DNA from: Papaver somniferum
Lineage: Eukaryota > Streptophyta > Magnoliopsida > Ranunculales > Papaveraceae
DNA length: 64,000 nt
Reading direction: 5' to 3'
Assembly (NCBI RefSeq): GCF_003573695.1
Contig: NC_039365.1
Coordinates: forward strand, 82,749,089-82,813,088
Shown here: piece after piece, positions 22,911 to 33,864 of the stretch
Position numbering within the stretch: position 1 is the stretch's first letter
Layout of the letters: each line of letters starts with the position of its first letter
Made by a program: the position numbers and the translations under genes
The notes under the pieces: model-generated
Database searches by the model: none
Seen by the model: only the letters and a program-made list of their open reading frames with translations
Told to the model about the DNA's origin: nothing

Positions 22911-23710
22911 TAAGACATTTGGTGATTGTGATTTTGAGACTAAAAACGCCTACATTAGTAGAAGGAAGAACGGCAGAAGGACAACTGGCTTCTTGAATAA
23001 CTATGAGAAAAGAACAAGACATAGGAGGAAGAAAGAAAAGCCAATTCCTTATCCCCTTCTAAAGAAGACAGTAAACCTGAGGTGTCTGCTCCATATTTCA
23101 TTCATATCAATAATCGAGTCTCGGAACTCAAAATCAGTATAAACAGACTCAAGCGGAGCATCAAAAAGACAAGGAAAGCATGAAGTTCAGGTATTCCTTG
23201 TTCCCCTCTGGTTAAATATTTTTCTACTAATCCTAATGATTTTTCTAAAAATCTTCAAGAAGGAAAGATAGAAGAAGTCAGTATCCTTGATGAGCAAAAA
23301 GCTCATCAAAATACAACATGACTACTCTATATATAACATCCTTCTTGAAATATGGAAGGATGCTTATACTTCTCGAGAATCCTGTACGTCTTGAGAAAGT
23401 ATTTGTTATATTTTCATTTACAAAACAATGATCATTAAACTGTTGAGCCTTGCTCCAGTACTTTACATGATGTAAGTTGATCATTTACTCTTGAGAATAA
23501 GTTCTTGTTGTTTGCCTTCAAACGATTCTCTTATTTTCCCTTGAACTAAGAAAGGCATCCCTCGTTTAGAATGATTTTTGAGTGTCAAGATCCCTTCTAA
23601 ATTTTGCTCCATCATACCTTTGGTCTCATATCAAGGTTGCAACCATAAGTGCACGGTCACTTGACCCACACGGAACGTATACGAGTATCCCTAGGGTTTC
23701 CTAAGAAACA

Positions 23711-23712
<2 letters not shown>
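22911..23712. other. Interior of copia element, degraded
   Basis: Basic, Arg/Lys-rich frames (22,885-23,142) continue the post-knuckle gag tail. Beyond that I see no pol motif in either strand. Confidence 0.5.

Positions 23713-23713
<1 letters not shown>

Positions 23714-23778
<65 letters not shown>
23714..23778. repeat. (AT)n microsatellite
   Basis: About 32 uninterrupted AT dinucleotides. It stands at the left edge of the repeat-rich insertion. Confidence 0.95.
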
Positions 23779-23784
<6 letters not shown>

Positions 23785-24002
23785 GGAAAATTTCTTGTTT
23801 GATCCTAAGCCCATAAGGTTATTTATACTAGGGTCCAACCGGATTTTATCCTTATCCTAGGGTCCAAAATTCTTTGAAAACATGAAAATGACTAATATAC
23901 CATATTGTTTAAATACGTGTGAAATAAAATACTTCTACCAAATCGGGATTTTATTTATCTGGAGGTCCAAATTTAATTAAAACATATAAAAGACCACAAA
24001 AT

Positions 24003-24162
24003 TTGAGTACATATCTGCTACACTGTTTACAAATTTGAGTACATATCTGCCATACTGCTTACAAATTTGAGTACATATCTGCTAAACTGCTTACAAATCT
24101 GAGTACATATCTGCTATACTACTTGCAAATCTGGGTATATATCTGCCGCACTGCTTACACAT
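24003..24162. repeat. 32-bp tandem repeat, five units
   Basis: Five units of 32 bp built on TTGAGTACATATCTGCTA and ending TTACAAAT. They start at 24,003, 24,035, 24,067, 24,099 and 24,131, with increasing decay to the right. Confidence 0.9.
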
Positions 24163-24299
24163 AGAGTATGTATCCGTTGGACATATTGAACCTGTAAATG
24201 TGACCAGAATATAACAATATTAAAACATAGCAACAAAACTAGCATCTATTTCAGTATTTCACATACGTACTCATGGATCAAACCAAAATAAAGTGGCAA

Positions 24300-25130
24300 A
24301 ACTATGAATAAAACAGAATAAAAAGAAGTTTTTATCAGTACGACATATACGTACTGCTGATTCATAAACTAAAAACTCAATTGCATGTCAAGAAGTGATG
24401 AATCCATAAAATATAACCAAATCAAAGCACATATTTAAGTATTCCATATATGTACTCCTGGATCAAACCAAAAAAAATAAGAGATACCTTATAGATTCAT
24501 AGTAAACACAAAAAGAAAACAGTACGTCATATATGTACTGATAGTTGATACACAAAAGAAAACTGAAAAACAAAGCAAAAACCATAAAAATATCAGATCT
24601 ACTGATGAAATAAAAATAAAACATGATTTTTATTTAAATCTGAACTTGTTTCATCAAAATCCACTAGTATATCATATACGTACCGATGATTAATACACAA
24701 TAGAAAACTAAACTGCGAAACTATGAATAAAACAAAAGCAAAAGAAGTTTTTATCAGTACGACATATACGTACTGCAGATTCATAAACTAAAAACTCAAT
24801 TGCATGTCAGGAAGAAGTGATGAATCCATAAAATATAACTGAATCAAAGCACATATTTAAGTATTCCATATATGTACTCCTGGATCAAACCAAAAAAAAT
24901 AAGAGAAAACCTATAGATTCATAGTAAACACAAAAAGAAAACAGTACGTCATACATGTACTGATAGTTAATACACAAAAGAAAACTGAAAAACAAACCAA
25001 AAACCATAAAAATATCAGATCTACTAATGAAATAAACATAAAACATGATTCTTTATTTAGATCTGAACTTGTTTCATCAAAATCCACCAGTATATCACAT
25101 ACGTACCGATGATTAATACACAAAAATAAA
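24300..25130. repeat. 419-bp tandem duplication
   Basis: The block starting AACTATGAATAAAACA at 24,300 is repeated from 24,719. Both copies carry CAGTACGACATATACGTACT-like and CCATATATGTACTCC motifs, so near-palindromic CATAYRTAC sites recur many times. Confidence 0.85.
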
Positions 25131-25856
25131 CTCAAAAGCATATCAAAAACAACCAAATGAAGCTAAAATATCAGATCTAGTAACAAAATGTACATAAAAC
25201 ATGATTATTTATGTAGATCTGAACTAACTATAAGACCTCCAAACACAAATTTGGACGAATTGAAAAATCAACCTAAGAATCAAATATAAACCACATAACT
25301 TGATTGATTCTTTGTTGATTGTCTTCATCTGTAGGTAACAATAACTTCAAATACGTATCTCAGTTGAATTTCTCCATTACATTAAAAATAAAGATCTAAA
25401 TAGCTTCAAATAAAATAAGACAACATTAAAACTAACCAAATCTCGGTTAAACAAACAAAATCGAAATAACTAATCTCCCGTTCATCGATAAAAACCCAAG
25501 AAAAAAAATCTCTTCTAGCAGCTCTCCCGATTTGGATCTGAGAAGTTGAAATGAAAATAGAAAAATGAAATGAAAATTTAGTAACGCCGCTTTTATATAC
25601 ATAAGGGTGTTTTGATAATTTTAAAAATGCGCATAATACATCCCACACGTGTGCAGGACCTGGGCATAAAAAATTGGGTCCATTTTTCTCCTTTCTTTTA
25701 ATTATGGACCTCTGGTTACTGGGATTTAGTGGGTGGACCTGCCACTAACTAAGAACACTAAAATTGTACCTATAGGTAATTCCTACTTATCATACTCAGC
25801 TTTGGTACATATACGTTCCGTATCGTCAAAAGGTTCATCTGTTTTCTGTGTACACA

Positions 25857-26159
25857 ATGGATGAATGCAACAAGGAAGATAATGATGAGAAGGGGAAGCC
25901 TATCGAGTTTCACGAGAACCCTGTTTTCATTACCTGCTATCATGTTGTTGATCATGAAAACAAACTACCAGTTCAGATGTCATCACAACTGGTAGGAAAT
26001 CTTCTTTGAGATTTTGAGGTCGTACGTGAACAACTCGGAATTGTAACAAGGAATCTTAATTTTCTGAAAAACGAACTGAAGAAATCAACTGATGAGCTCG
26101 TCCATGTTCAATCTCTAGTTGCTGACTGGGTTTAGCGTGTTCCAGATCATGTTCTCTAA
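25857..26159 (+). pseudogene. Unknown 101-codon ORF remnant in copia interior
   Basis: Starts MDECNKEDNDEKGKP and stays in one frame to TAA at 26,157, with only a TGA near 26,010 and a TAG near 26,135. The part after the first stop looks like an amphipathic helix (REQLGIVTRNLNFLKNELKK). I do not recognise a family. It lies where the end of pol or a small extra ORF would sit in long-LTR copia elements. It may be chance, but the base composition is more coding-like than its surroundings. Confidence 0.35.
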
Positions 26160-27532
26160 AGAGTTATTTGTCTAGTAAATCTTCTTTTCATGTTTTATTT
26201 AGAAGAATAACTAGAGTTTGGAATAGTCATTATTGTGATTACACATAGCTATGTCCAACATTTTCATCTTCATGTTTTTAGGTTTATTTGTTTAAATTCT
26301 AAAAAATTATTTGGAAAAGGATTTTTGCAATATATTGCAAATTTGTTATGGGATATGTGTGTTTGCGTCCGTGAACTATGATTGTCCATACTTTGTCAAA
26401 AGTTAAGTCTTTCATATGTCGATATGCATGCATTGATAAAAGAATGAATGAACCTTTGACATTACACAAGTTTTAAGCCTATTATGTCATTATGCAAGTA
26501 TTGATGGAAGATAGGATGAACTTTTGTTTACGAGGATTATGTCTATTATATATCATTGTGCAAATAGTGATGGAAAATAGAATGAGTCCTTGTCTATTCC
26601 GCAATATTGATTTTACCTGATCCATATTTTATGTATATATTGTGCGGCTCCGTAAGTTCTCTTATGTCGAGCATAACCAATTGAATTGATCACACTCTTG
26701 TGGTAATTTAGTTGTGTATTCCGATTAAATTAATCATGGGTTTTCTTGTGGTTAATTTAATTGAGTATTTTTGGATTCAAATTCATATTCGCATGTGATT
26801 TGTTATATCCAAAGAAATCCTTCTTTTCTTATGAAAGTAAGGTCGCTTTTGTTGTTCTTTCGGGAATGACATTTAATGGGGGAGAGTTCTTAATTGAACT
26901 TGTGCTTAATTGCCAAATATTTGTGGGGAGTGCGGCTGTGGAATATTATAGGAGTTATCTTGTATCTTTATAAACTCCTTGATGAAAGAATTTAGCTTCG
27001 AATATATGATTGCATCTAAAAAGTTGATATGTACTTGCTTTTGGTCATGAAATGTCTCTATGGAAATTTCATTAGGATCCCACTAGTTTTCGTACCTTTG
27101 CCAATTTTATTGACAAAAAGGAGGAGAATTAATGTGTAGTTCACACAACAAATACATATGGTTTTCGGATCATTATGTAAGGGGGAGTGGTTTCCATGTG
27201 AGATGGAGTATTGACTAAGGGGGAGCGATACATATCACCATAGTATTGTTGTCGAAGTTGTGATACAATTGAACTTTAATGTTGTATAATATACTATGAT
27301 ACTGTATAACAATGATTGAGAATTCTTGTTTTCTCATTGTTATGACCACGGATTTTCAACAACGATGATACTGAACTTACAACCTTTGGAATCATTGGAG
27401 TAATTGGAAGTGACGAAGATTTCGAGTAATGTTGAAGAACCAAGAATATCAGGCACGTGGAAGAGAAGCTACAACAGTTTATTTATCTATTTTTGTATTT
27501 CATATGTATTGATAGTTTTGTCACTAAAATTG
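26160..27532. other. Noncoding 3' region of the copia element
   Basis: T-rich sequence with repeated short GTGGTTAATTTAATTGAGTA stretches and several AAGGGGGAG purine tracts. This is usual for the long 3' UTR of SIRE-like elements. No ORF of interest. Confidence 0.55.
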
Positions 27533-27546
27533 ACAAAGGGGGAGAT
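27533..27546 (+). promoter_or_regulatory. Polypurine tract of the copia-type element
   Basis: ACAAAGGGGGAGAT immediately precedes TGTTAGAG of the right LTR. Two further AAGGGGGAG tracts occur upstream near 27,179 and 27,218, a feature of long-LTR copia lineages such as SIRE. Confidence 0.8.
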
Positions 27547-30086
27547 TGTTAGAGCACTACTCGGTTGAACTCTCATGCGTTGCTATCTCAAGCATGTTTG
27601 TCAATATTAGTGATCAAAACTATAAGTCTTGATTTGTAGCCTATCTATAGATGTCTCGGACTAGGACATAGATTGTGTAGTTGAGCTTAGTTTTCTCGGC
27701 GTTCATCATTTGAAGACGAAGAACTACTAAGGGGAGCTTGTGGAACTTCATCGACAAAATGTATGTGGAGACTTGAACTCATCTATTACTTGAAAAGTCT
27801 ATTTTTACTCCATCTCCTATATTGAGACATAAGTCGTATTACGATATAGTTTTCTATATATACATTTGAGCTTTCGAGCTGAGTTTATCTCGCTTACATA
27901 TTTCTCGAAATATGTGTTGGCAAGATTTCGCTTCGATTAAGTTCATTTTATATCATGAGAAAATTGCCTAGTAACATGTTACATGGTTTGTGTGATACAA
28001 TCATTTGGTATAGACTTGGAATGTTTCGATTGATTATTTCAATATCTTGAAAATTGCTTTGATACTAATAGTGTGTGAAAACGGCTATTGTCATCCTCTA
28101 AGAATGTTTCAATGATTGAAATAAAGAGTTTAGAATCATGTAACCATATTTGGATATAAGCATATAGTGTGTTCACACATTTGTGTATAAGTCCAAAACC
28201 GGGAACCAAATGTATACATACTTGTATGTTTACTAAACGGTTGATGGAGACTGGCTAAGTATGCGTACCCGTACGCATACTGGCGAAAGTTCACGTCCGT
28301 GAATTTATGCTGAGTTTGGAAATCAAAACCAGCTCAAACCAGATACCAAAGTATGCGTACCCGTACGCATACTGGCGTAAAGTTCACGTCCGTGAATTTA
28401 TGCTGAGTTTGAAAAATAAAACAAACTCAAATACGGTTACTTAAGTACGCATACCCGTACGCGTACTTAAGTGGTTGCTTTCTAAAATCGGTTGTACATG
28501 AACCTAAAAATTTATAAATATAAGGAATGCAATCTTTGCAAACCGTGGCTATAATGTTCATGTGTTGATTCGAGTGAATCAAATCGATTTTGCTTCAATT
28601 GTGTTTTTGTATACTTCTATGAGAATATAGCAATTGAACGGCTGTTTAACTAGTTTCATTTGAGTCATTTGAAATGGTTACGGTTAAGATGAATAAGGTT
28701 GATATGAGAGTAATCATATGGCTAACCTCGGTTAACTATTTGTGAACCAACATGGTGTACACGTTTAGGTACGGTTACATAAACCTAAATGAGGGTACAT
28801 TTCATTTGTGCGTAACAAGCTAAGTTCGATCTAACGATTGAAAGATATTAGCTTGGTCGAATCAGGTTTTTCATCTAACGGTGAATATTGAATGCTTTGT
28901 TACCAATGTAACTTAGATTGCAAACCCTGATTTGAAAACTATATAAAGGAGAACTCTAGCAACTGAGAAACCTAATCCCCACACCTCATGTGTGTTACTA
29001 GTTGCACATCTAGAGTCGATTCTCCTTTAACCTTAGGTTTCTATCGAGGCCCTGTAGCTTAACGACTTCAAAGACGTCATTGGGATTTTGAAGCCAGACC
29101 CAACTATTTCTCTTGTAGTTGCGTGTTCTGATCTTTCCCGATTCTATCGTATTGAATACAATTGAAATAATTGACTCGAGATTAATTTCTCCTACAGTCA
29201 AGATAAAAAGTAATCACAAACATCTTCGTCTCATCGTTTGTGATTCCACAATATCTAGTTTCGCATCATATGATTTAGATTACTGTGAGATGATTGATAA
29301 TACTAGGCTGTTCTTCGGGAATATAAGTCTGGTTTATCAATTGTTTCATGTTCACCTTGATTTATCAAAAGACGGAACAAAAACTCTTGGGTATTTCTGT
29401 GGGAGACAGATTTATTCAATCCTATTGACTTTTTTGTCTGAGACAGATTTGTTTATAAAGTCTTCGACTTTGGGTCATAGAAACTCTTGGTTGTGGGTGA
29501 GATCAACTAAGGGAATCAAGTGCGTAGTATCCTGCTGGGATCAGAGATGAAAGAGCGCAACTGTACCTTGAATCAGTGTGAGATTGATTAGGGTTCAACT
29601 ACAATCCAGTCTGAAGTTAATTGGTAGTAGGCTAGTGTTTGTAGCGGCTTAATACAGTGTGGTGTTCAATCTGGACTAGGTCCCAGGGTTTTTCTGCATT
29701 TGCGGTTTCCTCGTTAACAAAATTCTGGTGTTGTGTTATTTCTTTTCCGCATTATATTTTGTTATATAATTGAAATATCACAGGTTCTGCGTTAAGATCA
29801 ATCAATTAGAATATCCAACCTTTGGTTGTTGATTTACATTGATTGACACTTGAACATTGGTCTTTGGTACCATTCAAGTAACCCCTCTTATATTCAATCG
29901 GGCTCGCATATTTCTATGTGTTGATTGCGGATTGAATTAAGAGTTAGAGATATTAAGCTCTTTGATATACTTTACTCTAGATTGAGTCTGACTGCCTAAT
30001 TGATTCTCTAGAAAGTATATTGGAGTAAGTACTCTCGGATTGCCAAGCGGATTATTGGGTGTGGTTGTTAGACCCCCGCATTTTCA
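27547..30086 (+). repeat. Right LTR of the copia-type element
   Basis: 2,540 bp, preceded directly by the polypurine tract. It has two 92-bp spaced copies (28,258 and 28,350) and a variant copy (28,440) of a near-perfect palindrome around GTATGCGTACCCGTACGC. This arrangement accounts for part of its extra length over the left LTR. Confidence 0.85.
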
Positions 30087-31016
30087 GGTGTTTTCTTGAC
30101 TTTTGTTCTTCCCAAGGGAACAATTATTTTTCTTTGGATTTTTCATTCTCTATCATGAGATCGGAGGTCTTTGCAGTATTTAACTTTCTAGAGAAATCGA
30201 AAATGATTCTCTAAACAAGAATTTCTGAAGAATCTTTGAGGAACTCTGTTGTACGTTACAGGTGAACGAAAGAAACCGTCCGAAGCAATTTCTCATCAGG
30301 ATATTCTTTTAGGGATAAAAATACAAACAAAATTTTAAGGTCTAAAAGTGTTCGCTTTCTATGATATCAATTGAAAAGGAGAGGGTACCAAGTACACCAC
30401 TAAATTTTTCGTTCGGCAACCAGTATGGACAAAACCTAATACAATTGCAAGAATACCAACTTAATGATCCTTGAAAATATGTATGTAAAGTTTATATCTC
30501 TATTTCTTCTCAATTAGTATGTATACACAAAGGAGTCACTAAACCTGATTGTTAAAAAGAGTACTTGGACGATCTAAAAAATCGATGTCCAAGATCAATC
30601 TAATTGTATCCAAATAATCATATCGGAATTCTGCCAAGTAATAAACTTGTTATCTATCTTTAAACGTCTATGCTTGAATCATATTTCAAAATTTTTAACA
30701 AGACAAGCTTGACTCAAAATATCTTCTTTGTAAATCTACTAGAAGTCATAAAACATAGTCTCATAAGATATAATGGTTAAATAGTGAGTAAAATCGAATG
30801 ATTCAGTCTTCGCATACCTGATTAATGATGTTTTTCAAATGTCTTCGTCGATCTTCAGTCTTCGAAGGTGATGTCTGATACTCAACTACCAAATTCTAAC
30901 TTAGTCCGAGACTTGATTTAGTATACTAGAAATCATTATATAGTTTTGATTATCTAACATCGACAATAAACTTGAGATAGCAAAACCTGAGGGTTCAACC
31001 GAGCATTTCTCTAACG
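30087..31016 (-). repeat. Inverted partial LTR of a related copia subfamily
   Basis: Read on the minus strand from 31,016 it begins GTTAGAGAAATGCTCGGTTG and continues GCTATCTCAAG and TCTCGGACTA. It thus follows the first few hundred bases of the LTRs at 19,496 and 27,547 in order but with strong divergence. The left part is unassigned and may come from another source. Confidence 0.6.
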
Positions 31017-31400
31017 GGGCACTAACATTAGGGCAGCGCATTTGAGAATGTGGCTTGGCGCTGGCCAACGTCGTAAGGCATAGTGGCGCTAACATTAGGA
31101 TAACACCGAAGGATAGTACAACGTTGGGTAATCACAGGGTCGTGGAGAAGTTTGGCGCTAGCATAGACTAGCACCGTAAGGTAGTACAACGCTAGGGAAA
31201 TCCCAACACCGGTTAGTGCGTATAGTAATATAGCGTTGGGAAAATTCCACCCCCGTAAAGAAGTTTGGCACTAGCATGGGTTAATACCATACAGTAATAT
31301 AACTCTGGGGTGATCCCAGCACTGTGGAGGAGTTGGGCGCTAGCCCATGATGAGGAAGCCGAAAGCGATGTTAGTGCTAGCCTTGATTTGTGCCTCGATC
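31017..31400. repeat. Degenerate GGCGCTAGCA tandem repeat
   Basis: Roughly four to five units of about 60-115 bp, each with TTGGCGCTAGCAT, a TAGTACAACG or TAATATAGCG segment and an ATCCCA segment. Units have diverged strongly. Origin unknown. Confidence 0.65.
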
Positions 31401-31837
31401 ACTCCTCTTCCGCTACTCACATTTGGTGCCATAAACTCTTTCATAAGCACGAAATTTCCATTTTTTTACTTGTGTAATTCGTGACGTGAATACACACTTC
31501 TTTCTGAACTACAAAGTTATTCATAAATTTAACCATGAGTTAGCTTAACTACGACTCTAGCAAGATGAATTTGATGAAATTCAAACACAAAAGGCACGAC
31601 TACGCCCAACAACAGTTGACATTGATTGTGATGAGGTTGACACCTTGGATGAGAATAAGAATAATGTCATTACACTGGTTTAGTTATTAGTTTTAAATTC
31701 TAGATGTAATAATTAGTTCAAATTTCAATGTAATCCTTAGTTTTAAATTCAATATAATCCTTAGTTTGAATTTCAATGTTTGTTTTCAAATTACACAAAT
31801 CAAATTACATTGATTTAGTTAAATGATTGTAATAAAT

Positions 31838-32045
31838 TCAATGTTTGTGATTGTTTCTTCTTCTTCCAAATTCAGCCCAATTGTGCGTATTGAGATCCTC
31901 CCTTAGTCTTAAATATAAACTTCTGTTTTGAGTTATCTCTTCTACCATTCTATATCTTCTTGCAGTCACACCATGGCGGGTTGAACTTTTTTCCTCAAAT
32001 CTTTTTCTAGATAACTTGTCCAACTGATATCCCGTCGACTTTCCT
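31838..32045 (-). pseudogene. Possible PIF/Harbinger transposase C-terminus
   Basis: A 61-codon frame ends ARRYRMVEEITQNRSLYLRL followed by REDLNTHNWAEFG. That resembles the end of Harbinger (HARBI1-like) DDE transposases, where an Arg-Tyr helix is followed by LR-DL-H-W and a Gly. The DDE core itself is not present upstream. A convergent plus-strand exon-like stretch (31,561-31,683, ending NNVITLV) may be another transposon remnant. Family assignment is tentative. Confidence 0.35.
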
Positions 32046-32297
32046 CAAATACCAAATATTATAAAAAACGATGCAGGTGAGCATAACCCTAATCATTTAT
32101 ATTGGTTTAAACGAACAATAAGGCTCGTTCGATATCCTTCCCACACCCCATATGATTTTTGTTAAAATACCTTCTATCATGGTTCTCTTCGTGTTTGGGT
32201 ACTTCAACTTAAGCTTGAACTAAGGTTGATCACGCTGGATAAATTTCGCCCGCCAGAAAATACCCCATGTTATAGTTATTGTCTTTGATGGTGAAAT

Positions 32298-32585
32298 TTG
32301 CAGTTGGAGCAGTTCCATACTTCAGTTCTTAAAATAAAGGCGATTTATGCAAAATATCGATGTCATTATATGAAACCGGATGTCAAAAAAGGAATTGCCA
32401 TAACCAACAATCATAAGAAGCCTCCGCTTACAGAACAACATTTGGTTTTGAGTAGTGGGCCTTTTATTGACCTTACCAAGCATAAGGACATCCATGCCAC
32501 ACCGAATACATGCAATCAACTGGTTTTGAGCAGTGGCCCTTATACTGACCTTGAAATGACTGAATATATTGAAAAAATCGGATAA
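32298..32585 (+). CDS. Unknown small ORF with an internal repeat
   Basis: 95 codons. The phrase LVLSSGPFIDL recurs 27 residues later as LVLSSGPYTDL, so the ORF arose partly by duplication. There is no known domain. It is followed by AT-rich DNA and lies 260 bp left of the 3.8-kb TIR element. It may be a fortuitous frame in repeat DNA. Confidence 0.25.
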   Translation: MQLEQFHTSVLKIKAIYAKYRCHYMKPDVKKGIAITNNHKKPPLTEQHLVLSSGPFIDLTKHKDIHATPNTCNQLVLSSGPYTDLEMTEYIEKIG

Positions 32586-33291
32586 ATTTTTGTGAAAATA
32601 GAAAATAAATAGAAGTTTTGTGTTAATTGGTGAATAATGGAGATTTATATAAAGATATAAGGAGTACATCGATTAAAAATGTAGCCGTTAACGACCAATC
32701 CAAGGACAATCGCCTTTAATTTAATCGATGAACGACTCAGCTTGAACCGAGCATCGGCTAAACCTGAGATGACCATGCCAACCATGGACGACCATGTCGA
32801 TCATGGACATGGGAAATCGTCTCAACCATTAACGAATTAATCTGTAAGAGCAGTTCCTATGGACTCAACAAAACAAGAATTTGTTGATTTTGATCTCATT
32901 ATGGACTCAACAAACATGAAAAATGGATGTATAAATCAACAAATTTGTTGGTTTCTTGAGTTAGATGGAACACGTAGTCGCGCATGATTTAGGACCGAGC
33001 GAGATTGGCACAGACGCTGGCGGATGAGCCAAAAACGCTGGCCCTTGTGGCAAAACCACCCGTTGGTATTTCACACGCCAGCGTTTGTATTAAAATCTCC
33101 AGCGTTTGACACAAAAGCGCCAACGGGTACATCTGGAGGGCTGTAAATCATTGTCATCCAACGGTTAGAATTTTAAGTTCTATAAATACTCTCCATTTCA
33201 ACTCCAAATTCACACATCTAGTCTTCTTTACTCTTCTTCTCTGAGCTTAAAAAAAATTCTTCAACTTCAACAAATTTTTCAATTCTTGAAA

Positions 33292-33660
33292 ATGTCTTGG
33301 CCCTTGTTAATTCGGCGATCTCCGTATACTAAAGAATAATATGAATCTATTTGCGGAAACTATGTTTTTTTATTTACTCAGTTTGCTTCAGCAAACTATC
33401 CATGGGTGAATTTCTAGGCAGTTATTCACGACGGTTTCTGCAGTGACACTCGTAATTTAAGTCGTCGTGCTATAAGTGAAATATAAAATCTTCTTCGTAT
33501 AATTAAGAAAGAAGTAAGTGAGTTTGTATCTTTAACGATGCATGCCAATCGATATAGACTGAGAGGTGAAACTGATGCTGAGATGGTAACAAGATCTTTG
33601 GCTGAATGGCGAAGATGGAAAAATGAGGCTTTTCCTTTCGAAAAATGATTCAAAATTCTT
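33292..33660 (+). pseudogene. Myb/NAM-like Harbinger ORF1 remnant
   Basis: One plus frame from ATG at 33,292 runs with several in-frame stops. Segments include RRSPYTKE (start of the trihelix-like domain), NLLRIIKKEVSEFVSLTMHA, and ETDAEMVTRSLAEWRRWKNE with FKIL at the end. The order, alternating basic helix, acidic 'DAE' helix and a final FKIL, is that of the DNA-binding ORF1 of PIF/Harbinger elements. Stops disrupt it at four or more positions. The assignment is from memory of the family layout. Confidence 0.45.
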
Positions 33661-33864
33661 AAGGTGTTGAACAGTTCAACCCCTTCTTTGTAGTTGTTGT
33701 TCCACCTAGTACTTCTCACCAGTGAAGCTAGTGTAGTCCGTCGTAATTCAGTCAAGCTAATGTAAAATACTTAATTTTAAACATATGTAATTTCATTTAA
33801 TTCAGATCGTCGTATTTTGAAAACTAAAATTACAAATGTAGCAGAATTAAAAATTACAATCTCT

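Larger units (their letters stand above)
23785..25760. mobile_element. Nonautonomous repeat-rich element inside the copia element
   Basis: Begins with GGAAAATTTCTTGTTTGATC and ends in GGTCC/GGACC-rich sequence; both edges are approximate. It holds a 32-bp array and a 419-bp duplication. There is no coding sequence. The left edge resembles that of the element at 44.1 kb (GGAAAATAATCGTTTGGTCC), suggesting one nonautonomous DNA transposon family. I cannot identify clean inverted termini or a target duplication. Confidence 0.45.
19496..30086 (+). mobile_element. Pol-less Ty1/copia-type LTR element (TR-GAG-like), 10.6 kb
   Basis: Long direct LTRs (19,496-21,848 and 27,547-30,086) both begin TGTTAGAGCACT and end after GTGTGGTTGTTAGACCCCCG. 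A PBS-like site follows the left LTR and a polypurine tract CAAAGGGGGAGAT precedes the right one. The 5.7-kb interior has a decayed gag with a zinc knuckle, a repeat-rich insertion, an unknown short ORF and a 1.4-kb noncoding 3' region with repeated AAGGGGGAG tracts. I find no protease, integrase, RT or RNase H. That layout fits nonautonomous TR-GAG elements, which rely on a relative's pol. The flanks AGACC (left) and GGTGT (right) do not match, so the ends may come from recombination or flank loss. The LTRs differ by clearly more than 10% plus indels. Confidence 0.8.

Noticed and set aside
24003..25130. Regularly spaced repeats resembling a CRISPR array
   Set aside because: Plant nuclear context; units are head-to-tail tandem repeats without unique spacers or cas genes.
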